From contig JAGYVD010000003.1 of assembly GCA_021209875.1 (NCBI GenBank), positions 4,898,001 through 4,962,000 of the forward strand: a stretch of 64,000 bases of DNA, given 5' to 3'. This DNA comes from Rosellinia necatrix. Lineage: Eukaryota > Ascomycota > Sordariomycetes > Xylariales > Xylariaceae. Below the pieces are notes generated by a model, which was not told the DNA's origin, ran no database searches, and worked only from the letters and a program-made list of their open reading frames with translations. A program made the position numbers and the translations under genes. How positions within the stretch are numbered: position 1 is the stretch's first letter; each line of letters opens with the position of its first letter. Below are positions 56,224 through 64,000 of this stretch, one piece after another.

Positions 56224-57431
56224 ATCACCACAGAAAAAGAAAGAAAGAAAAATAAAGGAAGAGAGAAGGAGAGGGGAAAATGAAAAGGTTGGTTTTTTTT
56301 TTTTTTTGTGGGAAGGAGGGGGGCGGGGAGAAGAGCGAGAAGGCGAGGTCGGTCCCCGAGGGCATTGCACGGCTTACTTACATTTGCGGCCCCGACACGG
56401 ACTGACTGACCCCGACATACGCGGGCGGCCAAAATGAATATACATATCTGCACTTTCTGGGCCCGCCCGGAGCTAATTTTAATTACTACTACTACCATCA
56501 TGGCCATGGGATGGGGAAGGGACCTGGATTCCGCGGGACTAGGAGGAGAAGAAAAAGCGGGTCGGGAGAGAGATAGCCACCGTATGGCATAGCCGGCCAT
56601 GGTCCCAGCAATCCAGGCCTCCTCCTGCTGCTTCTGCCCCTGCTCCTGCTCCTGCTCCCCCTCCTCATCTATCGGGTGTTGATAGGACATCCCATCCCAT
56701 TATCCTTCTCGACGACCTACTACAATATATGCGATATGAGAGTCACCACGCCGACGCGACCAGGACCTGGTATAGGGAGAGGGGGGTTATATGGCCATGA
56801 GAAACAAATTTAATGTTTATACTGATCGACGTATCTACTAAAGTCCTATCCCTGTCGTGAGGACTCCAGCAAGGCGCTTCACGTGTAAGCGACGGCTATT
56901 AGATGGAGTTACAATCTGAATATATCTAAGGATCAAAATCTATAGTTACCCAGTGCTCAATTCTACGTGATCGCATTAGCCGACGAGAAAACATAAAACC
57001 TCCGGGGTCAGTTTCTTGAATCCATTTCGTGGTATATGCATTCCGTCTGATCTATCGACCGAGATCAGTTTCTTGAATCCATTTCGTGGTATATGCATTC
57101 CGTCTGATCTATCGACCGAGATCAGTTTCTTGAATCCATTTCGTGGTATATGCATTCCGTCTGATCTATCGACCGAGATCAGTTTTCACATTTCATAACC
57201 CATACCTATCTATAGCTAGTTAAGTTCAGTCAATAAGCACACCTTGTGTAGGTGTAAGTAAATTGAAACATGTGATAATATCGAGCAACCCTTTCCTCTA
57301 CTTCGGGTATTGGATTACTTCACTCTAAATCAACAGCATCCCCCTTGGGCCATATACCCCTGAGCAAAAGCCACCTCCCCCCTCAAGAGTCGAATGAGCA
57401 CGGGTACGAAGAAAAACGACTAGCAATTAGA
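56224..57431. other. Convergent intergenic region SLATT / MLH2
   Basis: No gene is supported; large antisense frames over the SLATT gene extend here but are composition artefacts. It contains a T tract at about 56291-56306 and the 57-base triplicate. Confidence 0.55.
57008..57186. repeat. 57-nt perfect triplicate
   Basis: Three complete, identical copies (57008-57064, 57065-57121, 57122-57178) and a short fourth start. The unit begins TCAGTTTCTTGAATCC and ends GATCTATCGACCGAGA. Because 57 is a multiple of three, one frame stays open, but no start or gene context supports coding. Confidence 0.96.
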
Positions 57432-60173
57432 TCATGCCATAAGCTCATCCAGGACGCCCTTGCCTTTTAGTGTAGCTTGTAGATTAATGGCCAACCCACT
57501 ATTCCCACCGTCTCCTTGGCTGATGTTTTCCTTCTGTTCGGTAAGGAGTTTCTGTAATCGCGATTCAACTTCTCGGCCATCAGCTAGACTCATGTCAAGT
57601 CCATCAACAATAGTGCCACAAATTACGTATTCATCATATTTTCTAACAGACCGTATCAAATTTTCCAAAACGGGACCATCTATGCTAATAGTCCACGCAA
57701 GGGACAATGTTTGGGAGTCGGTGGGTATATTCTCGAACGGTAAAAGAGAGCTGTTCATGCGCCGTAGCTTTTTCGGCTGCCCACAACGTTCCTCTTCAGT
57801 CATCGACTTCTGCCGGCGTAAAAGATACGCCCTTGGGTCACCTGTCGGTAGACTTGTTGTAATTGGTTCTTGGTGGATTTGATGATCTTCATTGTTTTTG
57901 AATGTATCGGCATGCAATATACCAAAAGGCTGCCTTCGGCGCGATATCTGTTGGAGACATTGTTGGGTTTCCTTCCTATGGTCTGCTTTTGTTTGATCGT
58001 TTTCTAGCTGATATTGAAGATCCTGTTTGGCTGTTGGAAATATGTTTTCCATATTTAAGAAGGCATTGGCTCCCAACCCATGAGGCCCCCTAGACCACAT
58101 TTGAGCTCGGGGAACACCGCCTTGCGCTTCACTTTGTTGACGGTTCGGTTGAACGCTATTGAATAATATACGCGTCTGTTTGAAACCATCCGCATCCTTT
58201 GTTTGAGTTGGATTTATCCGCGACCTTTCTATATGATGATCTCTCTCGACTGAGGACGGTGGGGCCCAGGGAGGCTGTTTTCGACGACGGCGACGAGGGG
58301 CAGCGGGGACGCCTTGCGGTCTATTGTCCGAGTGATTGGCCATAGGGTTGCGGTAAGGGACATTGGGAGCCATGGATCTCCGAGGGCAACGAAGCTTTGT
58401 GCGCTCTACGCTTTTGTGGTTCCTAGGGACGTCGAGATCCCTGGGTGGTGCTAGGCTATGATGGAGAATAGGATGCTCCGGCGTCAGCGGTGGTAATGGA
58501 GTATTTCGTAGGGGTGGATCTAAATTAAACGGCATCTCATTATTCAAGCCCATTACCTCCGTACTTTCCCTAGGGCTAAGGTGATAGTCGTTAGCGTGCC
58601 CTACCCTTATTGTCTCTCTAGGAGTCAAGGGGACTCGTATCGCCTGATGTCGTTGCTGGTTATTTCTCCCGGAACACTCATTTGGATCGATAAGCATTTC
58701 ACACTTTCCTGCCTTGTTTGCTAGAAAAGCTCCGTCTTGCGGACTACTGGCGTCACTTGATTGACGGATGTTAGAGATATTCCCCGCATTTATAGGCTTG
58801 AATGTAATTGAAGCCTGACCCTCGAATGGTCGTCGGTCGGATACTACTTCATCGACAGCATGAGTTTGGTCAACAGACTGCTCAGCGCCGTGATTTGATA
58901 TGGTAAGAGGGGTTATTGAAAGGTTACCGAGATGGTTGAGAGAGGGAGGTGAAGAGCTGAACTGACTCTGTGACCCGAGCTGGGGGTAAAGTTTACCTGG
59001 CCTCAATGACTTGATTGCCTGTAGATTATTCACTTGAGTATTCGTTGTGTTCAAGGTATTCTTGTGGCCTTCTATCCCTGGTTTATATGTTTCGACACAA
59101 AATTGTCTTAAGGCATCCAAAATACCCTGTTCATCCGAAAACAGAACATCGTCTTTAGTCGGTTCAATATTGGCATCATAACTTCCCGTAGGGCAGCGCA
59201 TATCCAGCCGAATAAAGCAATCGCTGACGCCTCTTACTAGTTGAGAGCATTTTAAATGTTCTAGATATATGTTCAGTAGCCGCTTCGCTATGCCTCGCCC
59301 AGGATTGATAGGGCGACCATCCACGGAGAAATAGTGTCGTTTCGGTACTTTCTCAAGATTCACATCCGGGTTTGCGATGAAAGCTTCAAGAGCAAAGTTG
59401 TTCGTCACGGGTAATGGGGTTCCTCGAGCTGGGAGGGCACAAGCTGTACCCGACCCGCCAGCCTGGAACGTTTGTAGAAAGCATTTAGATGCTACCTCGG
59501 CCCCAAAAAGTTGGAGTGCTGCTTCAATCACGGTCGCATTGTGTTTTGGAGAATATGACCATATCTTTGTTTGTGGTTGTTGGATCTTGAATTGCAGTTT
59601 AAGCTGCGGGCGTGCCATAGCGTAGGTTCGAAGGAGTTCTTGGACCTTGTCAAGATTCTTTTTCGCGTCCTTCACCGCCATTTGTTTACGCACAGGTTGA
59701 TGATTAAATAGCTTAGTTATGGCCACGGTCGTTCCTCTCGGAGCAGATATTGACTTTTTTGTTAGGACACCGCCCTCGTTGGGTACCAATTGAAGGACTG
59801 TGGCAACTGGCTCGGTGGATGTCTTGGTCGTGATAGTAATTTCAGCTGTTGAGTTTATACTTGCGAGTGCTTCGCCACGGAAACCGAGAGTCTTTCCAAC
59901 GACGCTTCCTAGCTCCTCTACGTTCCTAAGTTTGCTCGTATGGCCGTGTCTACCGAGAGCGTCATAGTCGTTGGGATGGATACCGGCGCCATCATCTCGC
60001 ACCTCGATCTTGGAGATTGTATCGGAGGAGATGAGTATTTCGATGTAGGTAGCTCTGGCGTCGATTGAGTTGTCTAGTAATTCTTTTATTAACAGTACAG
60101 GTGTTATGACTACTACTTGAGAACCAATAAGACGGGTTGCGGAACAAGGCAGACGATAGATGGAGGAGGGCAT
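57432..60173 (-). CDS. MLH2: MutL homologue of the Mlh2 / human PMS1 type
   Basis: A single exon encodes 913 residues. The GHKL ATPase motifs are intact: KELLDNSIDA (30-39), RDDGAGI (59-65), LGFRGEALASI (96-106) and PRGTTVAITKLFNHQPVRKQM. A transducer domain follows (HYFSVDGRPINPGRGIAK, then CPTGSYDANIEPTKDDVLF). The middle 350 residues are disordered. The short C-terminal domain shows no DQHAxxERxxxE endonuclease motif, unlike yeast Pms1 or Mlh3, which favours the Mlh2 group. Mlh2 pairs with Mlh1 and acts as an accessory factor in mismatch repair and in limiting meiotic gene-conversion tract length. The ATG at 60173 places the ATPase domain at the very N-terminus, as in the family. Mlh2 rather than Pms1 is inferred from lacking the metal site. 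Confidence 0.86.
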   Translation of the reverse strand: MPSSIYRLPCSATRLIGSQVVVITPVLLIKELLDNSIDARATYIEILISSDTISKIEVRDDGAGIHPNDYDALGRHGHTSKLRNVEELGSVVGKTLGFRGEALASINSTAEITITTKTSTEPVATVLQLVPNEGGVLTKKSISAPRGTTVAITKLFNHQPVRKQMAVKDAKKNLDKVQELLRTYAMARPQLKLQFKIQQPQTKIWSYSPKHNATVIEAALQLFGAEVASKCFLQTFQAGGSGTACALPARGTPLPVTNNFALEAFIANPDVNLEKVPKRHYFSVDGRPINPGRGIAKRLLNIYLEHLKCSQLVRGVSDCFIRLDMRCPTGSYDANIEPTKDDVLFSDEQGILDALRQFCVETYKPGIEGHKNTLNTTNTQVNNLQAIKSLRPGKLYPQLGSQSQFSSSPPSLNHLGNLSITPLTISNHGAEQSVDQTHAVDEVVSDRRPFEGQASITFKPINAGNISNIRQSSDASSPQDGAFLANKAGKCEMLIDPNECSGRNNQQRHQAIRVPLTPRETIRVGHANDYHLSPRESTEVMGLNNEMPFNLDPPLRNTPLPPLTPEHPILHHSLAPPRDLDVPRNHKSVERTKLRCPRRSMAPNVPYRNPMANHSDNRPQGVPAAPRRRRRKQPPWAPPSSVERDHHIERSRINPTQTKDADGFKQTRILFNSVQPNRQQSEAQGGVPRAQMWSRGPHGLGANAFLNMENIFPTAKQDLQYQLENDQTKADHRKETQQCLQQISRRRQPFGILHADTFKNNEDHQIHQEPITTSLPTGDPRAYLLRRQKSMTEEERCGQPKKLRRMNSSLLPFENIPTDSQTLSLAWTISIDGPVLENLIRSVRKYDEYVICGTIVDGLDMSLADGREVESRLQKLLTEQKENISQGDGGNSGLAINLQATLKGKGVLDELMA

Positions 60174-62222
60174 AATTAGATATTAATTATAAGACAACAA
60201 TAAATAATTAATGTTTGATGTGCGGCTTGCTGATGCCAGCATAACTGAAAGATGAAGTGAGAGGAGGAAGGATAAGAATGGGCTGCATTCGGGGAGAATG
60301 ATTGATGCCATGACCAGGTAACTTACATGATAGAACCGGTGGCGAAGAGTAAAATGCATCGTAGCTTCCAATTATATAAAAAATGGCATCGCAAGTAGCA
60401 GGCAGGAGCTTCTAGTCTTGTCTAAAAAAGGTAATCGAGGATAGCAGCTGCCCTCGCTGTTCTTATCCGGTAGAGATCGATGCCTTAAACAGGTCGTATA
60501 TGATACGGAAACATGACTACTACTTAAAGTTAAGTGCAACAACTTTGGGATAGGGGTGTAAAAACAGCTAAAAGGATAGCATCAGGGATTTTCTGGTCAC
60601 TGACCCAACTACTAATCCGACGCCCATAATAATTGGATGCTAGAGCCATGTTGAAGTTGAAAGGTTGTAGTTTGATCTTCTGCAAAAGTGCGGGGTTTAG
60701 TCATGCTACGAGAAACTGAATGAGTGGGCTGTTTGGCAGGTGGCAGGCTTTGTGGTGGACCGACACCTGTTTAATTCAGCAAAATAACATAACTACCTAC
60801 TGGCGCATACGTGTACCTACACTATAGTGCTAAATAGCATCGGCCTTCTTGCTTTTGGGTATTTGGTTAACTTGAAAGTTTCGTAAAGGAGACGCTCCCG
60901 ATTTTTGTCTTGACCTTTCCCCTTTTTATTTTATTTTATATAGTTACCTTTATCCATATATATACCTTCGAGCCTATGTTCTATCTTTTACTTCTTTACC
61001 TACGATCTTGCAAACTCCTTCAGCCTCACCACCCCACTATCGAGTAACTAGAGTCAAGCTCTGTCTTAATCAAAGCTCAGCAGCTTAGCCTTTGTAACAA
61101 TAGGTAGTCAAGATCCTGTCTATTATGTAAATAGAGAACAATAATAAACTCCAGTAAGATTATAAATATTTACAAGCCACGTACTATAAAAAAATTGACA
61201 AGTGATAAAGGGTTGAACTGACTAGTTCTCCTATTACAGTTTTAGGCCTGAACACACTAGCTATCCTATTCAGCCAACAGACTCTAGAGGGCAGCTATTC
61301 TATCCTTTAGAAGAATAAAACAATTGGAAAGACCCATGCAACTATTCTATGATTACAGAGGTTTGTCGTCTAGATCCTGAATAAAAACGCCGACAGTTTC
61401 CTCAACTTCTGTGTTTTACTATTAGCGACTCCGGACGTACGATGACAAGCCTGGTATGGTGCGCGTTGGGCGCTATGTGGTGACGCTGCTGTCATTTTTG
61501 TGTTGGAGAGAACCGTCAACGGCGCACAACCGGGTTATCTCAGAGGGTGAAGTAAATGGTGAGAGTATATTCGGATAACTTTGATAACACGGCTAGGCTA
61601 CCCGCTGTCTAATTACTCCCAAATAGGAGACAAGTAAATAAATTAAATACCTACCATAGTAACGACGTCGCTATGGTAAGTTCGTGTATCTATAAATATG
61701 AAAAATGACGTGTAGCGTTGGAAGCTGCATACAACAACGCCTATGAAGTAAGTACCTACAGTAGCATGCAACTCCTCTAGGACTCTGGAACCCCTGTCCC
61801 CACTGCGTCATGCCCCGCCCTCGTGTTTCGTTCCTGAGATGCCTTGTTTGCACACTCAGTCAGCTTCCTCCCACCTTGAGAGATCGAACCTACCTAACCC
61901 AGAGAGCTATTTTAATCCCCATTATCAATACATCCACCTGCCAATCAAAAATACTAAATTGATCCATACTCTTGTGTACATATTCCTGTACATACATACT
62001 TATTCTACCTACCCGAGCTTCCTCCCCCCCCTCCACAATCTCAATTTCATCACCCCGCCGTCACATCGCCCCTCCACCAGACCCTCTACCCCCCCAAAGC
62101 AAGCAACCGAGGACGGAACGACCTAGACACGCGTATACGTATACGAACATAGATATATAAAGGGGGAAAGTTTATAAAAAAGCAAAACAAAAGAACACAA
62201 AAGAAAACAAAGCGACAAAAAC
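60174..62222. other. Divergent intergenic region MLH2 / RIB4
   Basis: About 2 kb with no supported gene. The RIB4 side has a C/T-rich stretch (about 61995-62100) and a TATATAAA box at about 62154, some 65 bases before the start codon and so very likely within or just ahead of the leader. Confidence 0.55.
62154..62161 (+). promoter_or_regulatory. TATA-like box upstream of RIB4
   Basis: TATATAAA lies about 62 bases upstream of the lumazine synthase ATG, after a C/T-rich promoter stretch. Spacing to any transcription start is unknown. Confidence 0.4.
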
Positions 62223-62681
62223 ATGGCTTCCACCTCCCTCAAAGGCCCCAAGCCCGAAGAGCACGACGGCAGCGCCCTGCGCATCGGCATCGTGCACGCG
62301 CGCTGGAACGAGACCATCATCGCGCCCCTCGTCGAGGGCACCAAGGCGCAGCTGGCCAAGTGCGGCGTCCGGGACTCTAACATCATCGTGCAGTCCGTCC
62401 CGGGGTCGTGGGAGCTGCCCATTGCCGTCCAGCGGTGAGCTTTCCCTCCTCCTTCTTCCTCCCACTCCTAAACAAACCCCCCTCCTCCCCCTCCCCTCCC
62501 CTCCAAAAGGGGAGTAAAAAAAAAACAAAGAGATCACACCCTCTGACCTCAGCCATCAAAACCTCGGTCTCACAGGATGTACACGGCCTCGCAGATCCAG
62601 CAGTCCTCGTCGGGCGGCGCGCCGAGCGCGGGGGACCTGCTAGGCGCCTCGACGACGGACCTGACGACGCTCTCCCTTTCT

Positions 62682-62718
<37 letters not shown>

Positions 62719-63008
62719 CCCCGTCCTCGCGCCCCTTCGACGCCATCGTCGCCGTCGGCGTGCTCATCAAGGGCGAGACGATGCACTTCGAGTACATCGC
62801 CGACGCCGTCGCCCACGGCCTCATGCGCGTCGGCCTCGACCTCGGCGTCCCCGTCGTCTTCGGCGTCCTCACCGTCCTCGACGACCGCCAGGCCCGCGCC
62901 CGCGCCGGCCTGCTGCCCGGGTCCCACAACCACGGCGAGGACTGGGGCCTGGCCGCCGTCGAGCTCGGCGTCAAGCGTGCGGCCTGGGCCCGGGGCGCCC
63001 TGGAATGA
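62223..63008 (+). CDS. RIB4: 6,7-dimethyl-8-ribityllumazine synthase
   Basis: Exons 62223-62434 and 62576-63008 join in frame to 214 residues. Family blocks: [19 protein letters not shown] with the ribityl-site Trp, [14 protein letters not shown] at the exon junction, [25 protein letters not shown] with the catalytic-loop His, [22 protein letters not shown] and [17 protein letters not shown]. The enzyme condenses a ribityl-aminopyrimidine with dihydroxybutanone phosphate in the penultimate riboflavin step, and forms pentamers or icosahedra. Between the first helix and the second strand sits an insertion of about 40 residues, Ser/Thr/Gly-rich and ending in an Asp-Gly repeat encoded by GACGGC units (62685-62712). 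That insertion is absent in bacterial enzymes and may project from the assembly surface. Coding GC is very high. Confidence 0.96.
62685..62714 (+). repeat. GACGGC hexanucleotide repeat in RIB4
   Basis: Four to five in-frame GACGGC units encoding Asp-Gly, then GAC codons. Confidence 0.9.
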
Positions 63009-63755
63009 CGCGGGGAGAGAGGGAGGGAGATGGGTTTGGACGGACGGACGGACGACGAATCGAACCGTGGCTCTCGGGCTCAATGCCACCCACCCCCTCG
63101 CTAAAGAGAGAAAGATAGAAATAAAAGAAAAGAAAATAAAAGAAAATACGTGTGATATGATGGACCTGGCGTACATACAGTACAGCTGAAGCTGCGATTT
63201 CGCACTTCTCTTCAACAGTCGAGGTGCGATTTGGGTCCTTCTTGTATTAATCCATTGAACTAGACTGATAGCTCACTTGTGTCGTACCTGACTTTCCTGC
63301 CTGTTTGCAAGATCTTGCAGAGGTATATTAGATTAAGTGTAAAGATACGTAGGCTAGTCTATCACGATCCATGTCACTCCAGCCGGACAACAACCCCGAT
63401 CATTGATTGGCAACCGCCCTTCTCACTTCCTGAACAAGCAGGACGATACTCACTGCCGCCTCTTCCGTTCCATGAGTGCGCCAAAATTTCGCCAATGTGG
63501 TGGGTGGTGTATGTAAAGGATGTTACCTCTAACTCGAGCCTATCACAAAATCCACACATATACAAGAGTTCATCAACGTCTCCAATGCCCAAGATGCGAC
63601 AACCGTAGAAAACCAAGCTTGTTGTCGCTATAGCGTGTTATCTGTAGGATGCTTATGTGGCGGGTAGTGGTATGATGCTCCTATCTTTTTTTCTAACCGA
63701 ACAATGGTATTACTGTTGGCGAATTGTAAAAAGGGTAACGAATGTATGTAATCAT
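63009..63755. other. Convergent 3' intergenic region
   Basis: Lies between the RIB4 stop and the stop of the partial gene at the right edge. An ACGG run at 63039-63054 and A-rich tract follow RIB4. A frame at 63279-63608 matches nothing. Confidence 0.5.
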
Positions 63756-64000
63756 TTAGTTGATCAAAGCCCCTATGTCTGAGCCGAAACTCTTCTTCGA
63801 ACGCCAGAGGCTTTTCTTGTGTTCTCTTTTCGCCTTCATAGCGGCCCAACCTTCATCATCGTCATCATCGTCGTCTTTCGTGACGGCAGAAACCTTAGAC
63901 TCGACCTGAAGTTTCGAGTGAGCATGGGACGTGGTTGCGCCCATGGTAGAGGTTCGGCCGGACTTGTCAAAGCCAATGCTGGAGACTGGACGGTAACGAC
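63756..64000 (-). CDS. C-terminal part of an unrecognised protein (5' end off window)
   Basis: An open frame runs from the right edge to a stop at 63756-63758. The last 81 residues read out as RYRPVSSIGFDKSGRTST, then an internal Met, an acidic run of seven Asp followed by EGWAAMKAKREHKKSLWR, and the ending SFGSDIGALIN. The frame has no stop up to the edge, so the ATG at 63944 is probably internal. The Asp run plus the GWAAMKAKRE helix looks like a conserved C-terminal tail motif, but I cannot name the protein. Composition is soluble, charged and disordered. Confidence 0.6.
   Translation of the reverse strand, partial: RYRPVSSIGFDKSGRTSTMGATTSHAHSKLQVESKVSAVTKDDDDDDDEGWAAMKAKREHKKSLWRSKKSFGSDIGALIN

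Noticed and set aside
55204..56690. Long minus-strand open frames (up to 435 codons) over the SLATT gene
   Set aside because: They are shadows produced by extreme GC bias and lack any domain; the plus strand carries a recognisable fold.
57016..57198. Open frame of 19-residue repeats in the 57-nt triplicate
   Set aside because: It is open only because 57 is divisible by three; it has no ATG and no gene context.

Overview
This window looks like nuclear DNA of a filamentous ascomycete, most likely a Sordariomycete. The evidence is short introns (about 50-400 nt, GTRAGT-type donors, CTAAC-like branch sites), conserved Pezizomycotina proteins with long disordered insertions, wide intergenic gaps, and TAGG/CCTA-rich intergenic DNA that is common in that class. 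The class is inferred from style, not from a marker gene. I saw no transposon, CRISPR array, rRNA gene or convincing tRNA.

Layout, left to right. Minus-strand CstF-64/Rna15 (cut by the left edge) is divergent from plus-strand prohibitin-2. Next comes a NEDD8/Rub1 gene with an apparent one-base insertion. Then elongin-A (minus), an unrecognised three-TM protein (plus) and the cohesin kleisin Rad21/Scc1 (minus). The Golgi Ca/Mn pump Pmr1 (plus) faces the Chk2-type checkpoint kinase (minus). After about 3 kb without a clear gene come a disordered protein, a Pcd1-like Nudix hydrolase with a Gln/Glu tract (both plus) and a Ctr copper transporter (minus). A 3.9 kb gap leads to a large disordered protein with a conserved C-terminal domain. 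Glycogen debranching enzyme (minus) is divergent from NAD-glycerol-3-phosphate dehydrogenase (plus). A membrane-anchored gamma-glutamylcyclotransferase-like gene (minus) precedes a 5.7 kb gap full of simple repeats. The window ends with a fungal SLATT two-TM protein carrying 22-residue repeats, an Mlh2-like MutL homologue (minus), lumazine synthase (plus) and the C-terminus of a further minus-strand protein cut by the right edge.

Most genes are housekeeping: mRNA 3'-end formation, mitochondrial scaffold, neddylation, transcription elongation, cohesion, checkpoint and mismatch repair, cation and copper transport, glycogen and glycerol metabolism, riboflavin synthesis. They are not organised as an operon or a biosynthetic cluster. 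The most accessory-looking locus is the SLATT gene, which lies beside a repeat-rich gap, has a perfect 15-nt tandem array just upstream and a 57-nt triplicate downstream. Exon joins were set by eye from splice motifs, reading phase and remembered family alignments; where phases sum to a whole number of codons I treat the model as good.
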